This document shows positions 35,090-42,843 of a stretch of DNA of 64,000 nucleotides, in pieces. A program made the translations under genes and the position numbers. Positions within the stretch are counted from its first letter, which is position 1, and the number at the start of each line of letters is the position of its first letter. Source of the DNA: Curtobacterium sp. VKM Ac-1376 (GTDB taxonomy: Bacteria > Actinomycetota > Actinomycetes > Actinomycetales > Microbacteriaceae). The notes below the pieces were generated by a model. The model worked only from the letters and a program-made list of their open reading frames with translations. It did not search any database and was not told where the DNA came from. Where the stretch lies: contig NZ_JADKRV010000003.1 in assembly GCF_015351025.1 (NCBI RefSeq), positions 1-64,000 on the forward strand. The letters run 5' to 3'.

Positions 35090-35259
35090 CCGGATCGATG
35101 CTTGAACTGCCAGAGCTCGACTTCGACGGGCTTGAGACCTTCTCGGTGCGTGAGGCGGTCACGGTGCCTGAGACCGGCGCGACGAGCGGGAGCAGCAGTT
35201 GCACCTCGACGTCGTGCTGCGGCAGCAGCTCGTGCTGCTCAGCGGGGTCCTGCGGCTGA
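35086..35259 (+). CDS. Thiopeptide precursor peptide 2
   Basis: A 57-residue peptide with the same architecture as precursor 1. Leader 'LELPELDFDGLETFSVREAV' then TVPETGA; predicted core Ser34-Gly57 is identical to that of precursor 1 except Ala53 in place of Ser. The leader has drifted more than the core. The ATG overlaps the M20 stop (ATGA) and has a gaagggga RBS. An in-frame Met5 is a possible alternative start. It lies at the far end of the operon, 13 kb from precursor 1, and a strong hairpin follows. Confidence 0.9.
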   Translation: MTGSMLELPELDFDGLETFSVREAVTVPETGATSGSSSCTSTSCCGSSSCCSAGSCG

Positions 35260-35270
35260 GGTGAGACGAC

Positions 35271-35300
35271 CGAGGCGGGGAGTACGCGCTCCCCGCCTCG
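35271..35300 (+). terminator. Terminator of the thiopeptide operon
   Basis: CGAGGCGGGGAG (35271-35282) pairs perfectly with 35289-35300 across the 6-base loop tacgcg, 11 bases after the precursor 2 stop. This is a 12-bp GC-rich stem without a T-run, as usual in this genome. Confidence 0.8.
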
Positions 35301-35494
35301 ATCGGATCCAGCCAGAGGGAGGTGGAATTACTGCTCGCGCGTCTCCAAACCCTGGCGAGTGCGCGGACGGGCGGGCGTACCGCTACTTCACGCTCGCTGA
35401 ATTCGAGGTCCGGGTCGACTACTCGGTCGTGGCATCAACGTCATCGGGCGGTTTGCAAGCGGGCATGGACCGACCGATTGAGGAGTACGGGGAA

Positions 35495-35722
35495 ATGATG
35501 ACGGATTGGACTGGGATGCTCTGGGTACTGGTGCCGGTGACGGCGATCGTCTGTGGAGTGGTGTACTCGATCGCGCGTCTCCGGTGGGGCGCTGACCGCG
35601 GGCAAGTCGACCGGGCGGCCGCTGAGAAGACCGCGGCCACGCAGCGCGAACTGGCAAGCACGCTCGCGAGCATCGAACGACGCCTCGACGGCATCGAACG
35701 GGTGTTGCGGCAGGTGGACTGA
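35495..35722 (+). CDS. Small membrane protein with coiled-coil tail
   Basis: A 75-residue protein: one transmembrane helix ('MLWVLVPVTAIVCGVVYSIA', about 8-27), then a charged helix with heptad spacing ('LASTLASIERRLDGIERVLR'). This PspB-like layout is seen in many short actinobacterial membrane proteins of unknown role. ATG 35495 or 35498 is favoured by the ggagtacgggga upstream; the frame also allows ATG 35465. It lies beyond the operon terminator, so it is probably not part of the thiopeptide pathway. Confidence 0.6.
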   Translation: MMTDWTGMLWVLVPVTAIVCGVVYSIARLRWGADRGQVDRAAAEKTAATQRELASTLASIERRLDGIERVLRQVD

Positions 35723-35730
35723 GGAACGCG

Positions 35731-36372
35731 TCAGCGCCGGGCGCCAATGGCGCTCGCCGGCCGTCCGCTGGGCGAGGGCGGTGGTGCGAGGAGCCACGGG
35801 CGGATCATCCGGGTGACGAACGGCAGCACCCAGAACGTCATGATCGGCGTGAGCACGACGGTCGTGATGAGCACCCGGGGCAGGATCGCGACGTGCGCGA
35901 ACGCGGGGACGAGCCAGGCCATCAGGTACGTGAACGCGAGGTTCACCGGGAAGAAGCCGAGCCAGATGCTCACGGACTGCTTCCACCGCGGGGGAGCGCT
36001 CGAGGCCGGGGCGTCCTGCGGGACGTCGAACCAGCCCTCGATGCCGGTGCGCTTCTCGACGCGGGACTCCACCACCAGGTCACGGCCCAGGTCGAGCCAG
36101 CGCAGCCGGTCGTCGGAGTTCTCCCACGTGGCCAGGGAGTCGTGGTCGGCGAACCGGTAGAGCATGTGCCACTCGCGGGACTGCGCGGTGGAACGCACCC
36201 ACCCGGAGCCGAGGAAGCCCGGGTAGCGGTTCGCCAGGTTCACGCCCGACTGTACCCAGCGGGTGACCTCGGGGATGCGCTCGGGTTCGACCAGGCGGGT
36301 GGTGGAGACGGTGACGGGCGGGCCATCAGTCGCGGGTGACGACTGCAGGCTCCCAGGCTCTTGTGGAGTCAT
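35731..36372 (-). CDS. Antibiotic biosynthesis monooxygenase (ABM) domain membrane protein
   Basis: A 213-residue protein. Residues about 20-115 form a dimeric alpha/beta-barrel ABM-type domain ('VTRWVQSGVNLANRYPGFLG', 'EWHMLYRFADHDSLATWENS'). Two transmembrane segments follow at about 135-155 and 163-185. This fusion (ABM plus two spans) is a widespread family of unknown function. The ABM name does not imply a link with the thiopeptide cluster, from which it is separated by a terminator and opposite strand. Confidence 0.8.
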   Translation of the reverse strand: MTPQEPGSLQSSPATDGPPVTVSTTRLVEPERIPEVTRWVQSGVNLANRYPGFLGSGWVRSTAQSREWHMLYRFADHDSLATWENSDDRLRWLDLGRDLVVESRVEKRTGIEGWFDVPQDAPASSAPPRWKQSVSIWLGFFPVNLAFTYLMAWLVPAFAHVAILPRVLITTVVLTPIMTFWVLPFVTRMIRPWLLAPPPSPSGRPASAIGARR

Positions 36373-36441
36373 TCGACCAGTCTCCCCGATCGGTGTTACC
36401 GGCTCGTGTCACAGCTCGTCGGTCGTCAACGCACTCGTGGG

Positions 36442-36447
36442 TAGGTT
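36442..36447 (+). promoter_or_regulatory. -10 hexamer of a leaderless promoter
   Basis: TAGGTT lies 6 bases before the ATG at 36454, with no RBS between them. Confidence 0.45.
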
Positions 36448-36453
36448 CGCGGT

Positions 36454-36963
36454 ATGAGCGAGACCGAGCGCGGCCGGCACGAGACGCCGACGGAACGGTG
36501 GGACCGGAACTGGGTCGACATCCAGCAGGAGCTCCGGATCGTGCAGACCGGGACACAGATCCTCGCCGGGTTCCTGCTGACGTTGCCGTTCCAGCAGCGC
36601 TTCACCAGCCTGTCCGACCGGCAGGAGACGGTCTACCTCGTCCTCGTCGTCCTTGCTGTCGTCGTGACCGTCGTCGCGCTGTCCGCCGTGGCGACGCACC
36701 GGCTGGTCTTCCGGCAGCGACAGAAGCACGACCTGGTCCGTGCCGGCAACGTCATCCTGCTCGCCGCACTCATCGCGAGCGCGTTGCTCTTCTCGGGGAC
36801 GGTCTACTTCGTCTTCGACGTGGTGCTCGGTGGCGCAGGAGGTGTGATCGGTGGGGTCGCGGTCTTCGTGGGGACCGCGGCACTGTGGACCGCCCTGCCC
36901 TTCGGCCTGCGGCGGAGGGAGCGTGACGCCGACCGGTCGGACGAGGACCGGGCGGCCGGATGA
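36454..36963 (+). CDS. DUF6328 family membrane protein
   Basis: A 169-residue protein. The N-terminal 'WVDIQQELRIVQTGTQILAG' followed by FLLTLPFQQRF is the signature I know for DUF6328. Four hydrophobic segments follow (about 37-50, 63-85, 102-122, 127-148). The function is unknown. It is probably leaderless, and its stop falls 57 bases before the next start. Confidence 0.8.
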   Translation: MSETERGRHETPTERWDRNWVDIQQELRIVQTGTQILAGFLLTLPFQQRFTSLSDRQETVYLVLVVLAVVVTVVALSAVATHRLVFRQRQKHDLVRAGNVILLAALIASALLFSGTVYFVFDVVLGGAGGVIGGVAVFVGTAALWTALPFGLRRRERDADRSDEDRAAG

Positions 36964-37020
36964 ACGAGTCCTCCGGCGGAGCGCACCGCTTCTCCAGCTC
37001 GATGGTCGACGGTGTCGGTG

Positions 37021-37506
37021 ATGTCCATCAACACCGCCGCCGCCACCGCCGTCTCGGTCCCGCTGGGTCCGCCGATCGCCGCGCACGCCCTGCGCTACAC
37101 CGCGATGTACGCCCCGAAGCCCTTCGCCGAGGCCCTGCTCGTCTACCGGGACAACGGCACGTACACGATCCTGTCCCCGGGCGAGGACCACCACGGCTGC
37201 TACGTCTCGGCGACCGATCCCGCACAGGGGCTGCGGCACGTCGCGTTCATGTCGTGGCCGTCCGCGGACTGGGGCCGGAACGTCGCGTCGCACACCCTGA
37301 CCTTCGAGGCGGCGAGCGGCGCGTTCACCCAGGAGCTCCGGCTGCCCGGCGACCCGGTCCCACGGGCACAGCACGGGTACGCACTGCCCGTCGAGCACCC
37401 GGAGCGGATCGACGCCGGCGCCGGGTGGACCGCCCTGCGCCAGGAGCACGCCGAGGCGTTCACCACGCTGGAGCGGCTGGCGGGCAGCGGCTCGACCTCG
37501 GCCTGA
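37021..37506 (+). CDS. Conserved hypothetical protein
   Basis: A 161-residue soluble protein I do not recognise. Segments such as 'GTYTILSPGEDHHGCYVSAT' and 'FMSWPSADWGRNVASHTLTF' suggest a beta-rich fold with His, Cys and Trp clusters. ATG 37021 is chosen over the upstream GTG at 37012. It converges with ku, whose stop lies 15 bases away. Confidence 0.55.
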   Translation: MSINTAAATAVSVPLGPPIAAHALRYTAMYAPKPFAEALLVYRDNGTYTILSPGEDHHGCYVSATDPAQGLRHVAFMSWPSADWGRNVASHTLTFEAASGAFTQELRLPGDPVPRAQHGYALPVEHPERIDAGAGWTALRQEHAEAFTTLERLAGSGSTSA

Positions 37507-37520
37507 CCCCCCGCAAGCGG

Positions 37521-38531
37521 TCAGCTCGCCTGCTTCTTGGCTGCGGGCTTCTTCGCCGGCGCCTTCTTGGCAGGGGCCTTCTTCGGCGCCGACTTCGCGG
37601 GGGCCTTCTCGGCCGTGCTCTCCGCGGCCTTCTTCGCGGGCGCCTTCTTCGCCGGCGCCTTCCTGCCGGAGCCGGACGTGCCCGAGTCGGAGCCCGACGA
37701 CGAGCGCGAGGTCGACGACGAACGCGACCCCGAGCCTCCCGTCCGCTTCTTGTCGACGGACGCACGCAGGGCGGCCATCAGGTCGAGCACGTCACCGCCC
37801 TCGTCGTCGTCGTCCTCGTCGGCCTGCTCACCGAAGGTCTTCTCGGTGTCGTTGTCGTCGCCCGCCTCGAGCTTGGCGTCGATCAGCTGCTGCAGTTCCT
37901 CCTGGTACGAGTCCGTGTAGCGGTCGGGATCGAAGTCGGTCGACATGCTCTCGACGAGCGAGGACGACATCTTCAGCTCGTTGGCGCTGACCTTCACCGA
38001 GGTGTCGAGTGACTTGAAGTCCGCCGCGCGGACCTCGTCGCCCCAGAGCAGCCCCTGCAGCAGGATCACGTCGTCGTGGACGCGGAGCACCCCGAGCCGG
38101 GTCTTCTGTCGCAGCGTGAACTGCACGATCGCGAGCCGGTCGGTCTTCGCCAGGGTCTCGCGCAGCAGCACGTACGCCTTCGGCGAGCGCGAGTCAGGCT
38201 CGAGGTAGTAGGTCTTCTCGAACATCATCGGGTCGACCTGCTCGACGGGCACGAACTCGAGCACCTCGACCTCGTGCGACTGCTCCTCCGGCAGCTGCTT
38301 GAAGTCGTCCGCAGTCAGCACCACGGTCTTCTCACCGTCGTCGTAGGCGCGCTGGATGTCGGCGTACTCGACCTCGTGCCCGAACTCGCACACGCGCTTG
38401 TACCGAATGCGGCCCTTGTCGTCGTCGTGGACCTGGTGCAGGGACACGTCGTGGGTCTCGGTGGCCGCGTACACCTTGATCGGCACGTTCACGAGCCCGA
38501 ACGCGATGGAGCCCTTCCAGATCGACCTCAT
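37521..38531 (-). CDS. ku: Non-homologous end-joining protein Ku
   Basis: A 336-residue bacterial Ku: 'MRSIWKGSIAFGLVNVPIKV' is the canonical start, and 'KRVCEFGHEVEYADIQRAYD' and the 'EQVDPMMFEKTYYLEPD' bridge follow. The core ring domain covers about 1-255. The C-terminal ~80 residues are a Ser-rich stretch and then AKKAPAKK-type Lys/Ala/Pro repeats, a histone-like tail found in many actinobacterial Ku proteins that enhances DNA binding. It is divergent from the SDR-ligD pair, so end binding and end ligation are encoded together. Confidence 0.95.
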   Translation of the reverse strand: MRSIWKGSIAFGLVNVPIKVYAATETHDVSLHQVHDDDKGRIRYKRVCEFGHEVEYADIQRAYDDGEKTVVLTADDFKQLPEEQSHEVEVLEFVPVEQVDPMMFEKTYYLEPDSRSPKAYVLLRETLAKTDRLAIVQFTLRQKTRLGVLRVHDDVILLQGLLWGDEVRAADFKSLDTSVKVSANELKMSSSLVESMSTDFDPDRYTDSYQEELQQLIDAKLEAGDDNDTEKTFGEQADEDDDDEGGDVLDLMAALRASVDKKRTGGSGSRSSSTSRSSSGSDSGTSGSGRKAPAKKAPAKKAAESTAEKAPAKSAPKKAPAKKAPAKKPAAKKQAS

Positions 38532-38666
38532 GGGGACATGATGCCCGTGTCCGAGCGTGAGCGCCCGGGGCAGACGGCTCCTCCACAGGTGGGATCGTCC
38601 GGGGATCGTTCCACGGATGTCCGGTTCGCTGGACCGCCACGAGGTCGGCGCGAGCACGATGGGCGC

Positions 38667-39557
38667 ATGAGCCAGCTCGACAAGCAGGACCCGCGCGACC
38701 AGTTCCCCCGTCCGCCGTTCCCCGCGCAGACGCAGCAGGGATCCGGGCTGGCCAGCGCGATGGACCCCGCGCCCGACCACGGTGAGACGAGCTACCTGGG
38801 GACCGGCCGGATGCGTGGGTACCGCGTGCTCGTCACCGGGGCGGACTCCGGGATCGGCCGAGCCGCGGCGATCGCGATGGCGAAGGAGGGCGCTGACGTC
38901 GCACTGAACGCCCTGCCCGAAGAGCGCGAGGACCTCGAGCAGGTCCGTGACGTCATCGGCGACCTTGGCCGCAAGGCGGTGCTGCTGCCCGGTGACCTGA
39001 CCGACGAGGCGTTCTGCGAGGTGCTGGTACAGGACGCGGTCAGCCAGCTCGGCGGCCTCGACGCGCTCGTGCTCGTCGCGGGGCACCAGCAGGTGCACGA
39101 GGACATCACCCGGCAGAGCACCGAGGACTTCGACCGCACGATGAAGGTCAACGTGTACTCGCTGTTCTGGCTCGTGCGGTCGGCCGTCCCGCACATGGCG
39201 CCGGGGAGCTCGATCGTCACGACCAGCTCGGTGTCCGCGTACCAGCCGCAGGACCGCATGATCGACTACGCCGCCACGAAGGCCGCCATCATCACGTACA
39301 CGAACGGGCTCGCCCGGCAGCTCGCCACGAAGGGCATCCGTGCGAACACCGTCGTGCCCGGGCCGGTGTGGACGCCGCTCCAGCCGATCAGCTACCCGGG
39401 TGACGAGATCGCGGCGTACGGCCAGGACACCCCGTTCGGCCGTCCCGCCCAGCCCGTCGAGCTCGGCAGCGCCTACGTCTACTTGGCCGGGCCCGAGTCG
39501 TCGTACACGTCCGGCACGACCCTGACGGTGGCGGGAGCGACCGGGGTGGCGCTGTGA
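38667..39557 (+). CDS. SDR-family oxidoreductase (YhdG/YghA-like)
   Basis: A 296-residue short-chain dehydrogenase with an N-terminal Pro-rich extension (about 1-45, 'RDQFPRPPFPAQTQQ') typical of the YghA-like subgroup. The cofactor motif is TGADSGIGRAAA. The catalytic triad is Ser in TTSSVSA, then Tyr-x3-Lys in 'DYAATKAAI'. The GTGA overlap with ligD implies co-transcription. A role in repair is not known for this family; a general stress aldehyde reductase is plausible. Confidence 0.85.
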   Translation: MSQLDKQDPRDQFPRPPFPAQTQQGSGLASAMDPAPDHGETSYLGTGRMRGYRVLVTGADSGIGRAAAIAMAKEGADVALNALPEEREDLEQVRDVIGDLGRKAVLLPGDLTDEAFCEVLVQDAVSQLGGLDALVLVAGHQQVHEDITRQSTEDFDRTMKVNVYSLFWLVRSAVPHMAPGSSIVTTSSVSAYQPQDRMIDYAATKAAIITYTNGLARQLATKGIRANTVVPGPVWTPLQPISYPGDEIAAYGQDTPFGRPAQPVELGSAYVYLAGPESSYTSGTTLTVAGATGVAL

Positions 39558-42079
39558 GTCCGGTCTCGCGCAAGACCGTCGTCCTGGTCGGCGACCGGCG
39601 GCTCGCGCTGACGAACACCGACAAGGTGCTCTACCCGGAGACCGGCACCACGAAGGGCCGGGTGATCGAGTACTACGAGCGGGTCGCTCCGTGGATGATC
39701 CCGCACGTCAAGGACCGCCCGGTGACCCGGAAGCGCTGGGCCAACGGTGTCGAGGGCAAGGTCTTCTTCGAGAAGAACCTGCCCGACTCGGCACCCGACT
39801 GGGTGCGGCACCACACCATCCACCACTCGGAACACGACAACGAGTACCCGATCGTCGACGACCTGCCGACCCTGGTGTGGATGGCGCAGCAGGCCGCGCT
39901 CGAACTGCACGTCCCGCAGTGGCGGTTCGGCCCACGTGGCGCGCAGCAGAACCCGGACCGGCTCGTCCTCGACCTCGACCCCGGCGAGGGCGTCGGGCTG
40001 CCCGAGTGCGTCGAGGTCGCCCTGGCCGCCCGCGAGATCCTGCACGGGATGGGCCTCGATCCGTACCCGGTGACGTCCGGCTCGAAGGGCATCCACCTCT
40101 ACGCGGCGCTCGACGGGAAGGCGACGACGGCGCAGGTCTCCGACGTCGCCCACGAGCTGGCGAAGGCCCTCGAGATGGACATGCCCGACCTGGTCCTGTC
40201 GTCGATGAGCCGCGCCGAGCGGAAGGGCAAGGTCTTCGTCGACTGGTCGCAGAACAACGGCAACAAGACGACCATCGCCCCGTACTCGCTGCGCGGCCGA
40301 GAGCGGCCGACGGTCGCGGCCCCCCGCACGTGGAAGGAACTCGAGGAGCGCGGACTCGCGCAGCTCACGTTGGACGAGGTCCTCGAACGCCTGGAGGCCC
40401 GTGGGGACTTCCTGCACCCGGTCGCGTCCGCCTCGCTGGCCGTCGGGCGCGACGACCACGGTCACTGGGACAGCGACCGGACCGAGCGCGTGAACGACGC
40501 CGAGCAGCCGGCGCGCGACCGGCTGGCCGCCTACCGGGCGAAGCGCGACGCGTCGAAGACTCCGGAACCCGTCCCCGAGGGGGCTCCCACGGTGCGGAAG
40601 GACGGCACGCCCACCTTCGTGATCCAGGAGCACCACGCCACCCGCGACCACTACGACTTCCGGCTCGAACACGACGGGGTACTGGTGAGCTGGGCCCTGC
40701 CGAAGGGCGAACCGAGCGACCCCGGCAAGAACCACCTGGCGGTGCAGACCGAGGACCACCCGCTGGAGTACGGCTCGTTCGAGGGCACGATCCCCAAGGA
40801 CGAGTACGGCGGGGGCACCGTCACGATCTGGGACGACGGCACGTACGAGCTCGAGAAGTGGCGCGAGGGGCAGGAGGTCATCGTCACGCTGCACGGCCGG
40901 GCCGGTGGCGCTCGCCGGCTCGCGCTCCTGCACACCCGTGGCCGAGGCGGTGGGGACGAGAAGAACTGGCTCATCCACCGCACCAAGGAGCAGCCCGAGC
41001 GCCTGGCGGACGGGGGTGGCACGGCGGACGCGGGGCGGGCCTCCCGATCGGCCGACGGGCACAGCGGCGACCGGCGTGACGCGCACCGCCGGATCACCGG
41101 AGCGGCCGCTGCCGCGACCCCACCGTCGGACCGCCGGACGATGCAGGCGACGCTCGCGAAGGACGCACCCCGGCTCGACCCGGCGGACTGGGCGTTCGAG
41201 ATGAAATGGGACGGCGTCCGGGCGCTCGCGACCGTCCGCGACGGATCGGTGACCCTGCGCAGCCGGAACGACAACGACCTGACTGCGCAGTACCCCGAGC
41301 TGCAGGAGCTCGCCGACCGGGCCGGGGTCGACGGGGTCTTCGACGGCGAGATCGTGGCGGTCGACGACCGTGGGCGGCCGTCGTTCCAGCTGCTGCAGAA
41401 CCGGATGGGGCTGACGAAGCCCCGCGAGGTCCGGAGCGCACAGGAGACCACGCCGGTCCGGTTCCTGCTGTTCGACGTGCTCGAGGCCGACGGGCACGAG
41501 CTCACCCGCCTGGGGTACGACGCCCGGCGCCAGGCGCTCGAGACCGTCGTCGAGCCGGGTGGCGCCATCGACGTGCCGCCGGCGGTGCAGGGCGACCTCG
41601 AGGCCGTCATGGCGGCCTCGAAGGACCAGGGACTCGAGGGGGTCGTCGTGAAGAAGCGCTCTTCGAAGTACGCCGAGGGGCGCCGGTCCGAGGCCTGGCT
41701 GAAACTGAAGCACCATGCCACGCAAGAGGTCGTGGTCGGTGGATGGAAGCCAGGCAGCGGTCGTCGTGCCGGCGGGATCGGGTCGCTGCTGCTCGGGGTG
41801 CCCGGCCCCGACGGGCTGGAGTACGTCGGCAAGGTCGGCACCGGGTTCCGTGATCGTGACCTCGACGAGATCGCGGCACTGCTCCGGCCGCTCGACCGGA
41901 AGACATCCCCCTTCACCGACGTCCCGCGGCCCGATGCCCGCGATGCCCACTGGGTGACGCCGAAGCGCGTGGGGGAGGTCGAGTTCGCCGAGTGGACCGG
42001 TGACGGTCGGCTCCGGCAGCCGTCCTGGCGCGGTTGGCGGGTCGACAAGGCCCCGGCTGACGTGGTCCGGGAGTTCTGA
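39554..42079 (+). CDS. ligD: Multifunctional ATP-dependent DNA ligase LigD
   Basis: An 841-residue three-domain NHEJ enzyme. The polymerase/primase domain is about 1-290, with the catalytic 'LVLDLDPGEG' near 136. The phosphoesterase domain is about 345-475 ('HHATRDHYDFRLEHDGVLVS', 'YGSFEGTIPKDEYGGGTV'). After a ~60-residue Arg/Ala-rich linker comes the ligase domain from about 530, with the nucleotidyl Lys in FEMKWDGVR. The Pol-PE-Lig order is that of mycobacterial LigD. It fills gaps, heals 3' ends and seals breaks held by Ku. GTG start in an overlap with the SDR gene. Confidence 0.95.
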   Translation: MSPVSRKTVVLVGDRRLALTNTDKVLYPETGTTKGRVIEYYERVAPWMIPHVKDRPVTRKRWANGVEGKVFFEKNLPDSAPDWVRHHTIHHSEHDNEYPIVDDLPTLVWMAQQAALELHVPQWRFGPRGAQQNPDRLVLDLDPGEGVGLPECVEVALAAREILHGMGLDPYPVTSGSKGIHLYAALDGKATTAQVSDVAHELAKALEMDMPDLVLSSMSRAERKGKVFVDWSQNNGNKTTIAPYSLRGRERPTVAAPRTWKELEERGLAQLTLDEVLERLEARGDFLHPVASASLAVGRDDHGHWDSDRTERVNDAEQPARDRLAAYRAKRDASKTPEPVPEGAPTVRKDGTPTFVIQEHHATRDHYDFRLEHDGVLVSWALPKGEPSDPGKNHLAVQTEDHPLEYGSFEGTIPKDEYGGGTVTIWDDGTYELEKWREGQEVIVTLHGRAGGARRLALLHTRGRGGGDEKNWLIHRTKEQPERLADGGGTADAGRASRSADGHSGDRRDAHRRITGAAAAATPPSDRRTMQATLAKDAPRLDPADWAFEMKWDGVRALATVRDGSVTLRSRNDNDLTAQYPELQELADRAGVDGVFDGEIVAVDDRGRPSFQLLQNRMGLTKPREVRSAQETTPVRFLLFDVLEADGHELTRLGYDARRQALETVVEPGGAIDVPPAVQGDLEAVMAASKDQGLEGVVVKKRSSKYAEGRRSEAWLKLKHHATQEVVVGGWKPGSGRRAGGIGSLLLGVPGPDGLEYVGKVGTGFRDRDLDEIAALLRPLDRKTSPFTDVPRPDARDAHWVTPKRVGEVEFAEWTGDGRLRQPSWRGWRVDKAPADVVREF

Positions 42080-42147
42080 CCAGACGCCCGATCGCCCTCC
42101 CCCCCATTGCTGATGCGTGCGCATGGGGTCCGCCCCTGGCGAAATTC

Positions 42148-42178
42148 CGTCCCCCGCGCTGTGCGCGAGCGGGGGACG
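42148..42178 (+). terminator. Terminator after ligD
   Basis: CGTCCCCCGC (42148-42157) pairs with GCGGGGGACG (42169-42178), a 10-bp perfect stem with an 11-base loop, followed by 'atttc'. It lies 69 bases after the ligD stop. Confidence 0.7.
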
Positions 42179-42228
42179 ATTTCGGCATCCCTGGCCGGAA
42201 TCGGCCGGCGGCTGTTACGTTCGCCCCG

Positions 42229-42408
42229 ATGAAGGGGGCACTGAAGATGAGTTCGAGCAAGTACCTGCCGCCGTACACGGCAGCGGAGCGCGTGGCGATC
42301 ACGGGGGACGATCTGCCGCCGCGCTCGCCGGTGGACGCGGGGACCGGCAGCGCCGAGACGGAGGTTCGGTACGCCGACTTCCTCGCCGGCGACGACGGCG
42401 ACGACTGA
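42229..42408 (+). CDS. Small acidic hypothetical protein
   Basis: A 59-residue frame (start 42229, or Met at 42247) that looks coding: 'MSSSKYLPPYTAAERVAITG' then Pro/Asp-rich sequence and an acidic end (FLAGDDGDD). No family recognised. The gap between ligD and the next minus-strand gene holds no other candidate. Third-position GC is high, in keeping with real genes here. Expression would need the promoter-like AT-rich patch (gctgttacg) just upstream. Confidence 0.45.
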   Translation: MKGALKMSSSKYLPPYTAAERVAITGDDLPPRSPVDAGTGSAETEVRYADFLAGDDGDD

Positions 42409-42562
42409 GCGGGATCGCGCACGACCGGCCGTCCCGGGAGATCGGCCGGGCCGGACGGACGGACGGCCCGTACGCCGGATCAGGGAGCGCACGGGCCGCC
42501 GCCTTCTGTGAGACGGAGCAAGCGGCGCATTCGTCACGTCCGATGCGAGATCGGCACGAAGA

Positions 42563-42617
42563 ACCCGCCGAGTGATCCGCCGAGTGATCGCGATCGCGAT
42601 CGCGTCAGTCGGCGGGT
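42563..42617. repeat. Inverted repeat with GATCGC iterations
   Basis: ACCCGCCGA (42563-42571) pairs with TCGGCGGGT (42609-42617). Between them are two copies of a 'ccgagtgatc'-like unit and three overlapping gatcgc units. It lies between converging small genes and probably serves as a terminator. Confidence 0.45.
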
Positions 42618-42656
42618 CCGACGGGGTCCGTGCCCCGGGTCAGTCGCAGTCGTGGG

Positions 42657-42833
42657 TCACGCGGCAGGTGCCGGTCCGTCCGCCGGCGCAGCGTGGTCCG
42701 CCACCGGGATGTCCTCGTCGATGAGTTCGTCCTCTTCCGGCTCGGACACCTCGGCCGCGGCGGCCTTCGCCTCGTCGATGGACTCCTGTGAGCGGCGGAG
42801 CAGGTCGTCGTCGTGTGCTGCCTGATCGGTCAT
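42657..42833 (-). CDS. Small acidic protein
   Basis: A 58-residue, strongly acidic peptide: 'DDDLLRRSQESIDEAKAAAA' helix, then 'SEPEEDELIDEDIPV' and a Pro/Ala tail. The ATG at 42833 has no strong RBS ('cttgcagggc'). It starts 10 bases after the stop of the isomerase-like gene on the same strand, so it is probably the tail gene of that transcript. Unknown function. Confidence 0.5.
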   Translation of the reverse strand: MTDQAAHDDDLLRRSQESIDEAKAAAAEVSEPEEDELIDEDIPVADHAAPADGPAPAA

Positions 42834-42843
42834 GCCCTGCAAG

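Larger units (their letters stand above)
21808..35300 (+). other. Thiopeptide biosynthetic gene cluster (lactazole-like enzyme set)
   Basis: Thirteen co-directional genes, almost all overlapping, include every enzyme class needed for a thiopeptide: precursor peptides, E1-like/F protein and YcaO for azoline formation, SagB-type dehydrogenase for oxidation to azoles, a split LanB pair (glutamylation and elimination) for dehydration, and a probable pyridine synthase for macrocyclisation. Fusion of the elimination and dehydrogenase domains matches what I recall for LazF in lactazole biosynthesis. An ABC exporter and an M20 peptidase complete the set. There are no tailoring oxygenases, methyltransferases or regulators. 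The chemistry is inferred from family membership; the ring size and number of azoles are not determined. Confidence 0.85.

Noticed and set aside
21808..35259. Linear azole peptide (LAP) rather than macrocyclic thiopeptide
   Set aside because: Not fully excluded, but the LanB-like protein at 26323 fits a pyridine synthase and the leader ending VPETGA matches the thiopeptide type, so thiopeptide is preferred.
21730..35300. Mobile element carrying the thiopeptide cluster
   Set aside because: No integrase, transposase, flanking direct repeat or tRNA target found at either edge; acquisition is possible but unsupported.
35731..36372. ABM-domain protein as a thiopeptide tailoring monooxygenase
   Set aside because: It is on the opposite strand beyond a strong terminator, has two membrane spans, and belongs to a widespread family found without such clusters.
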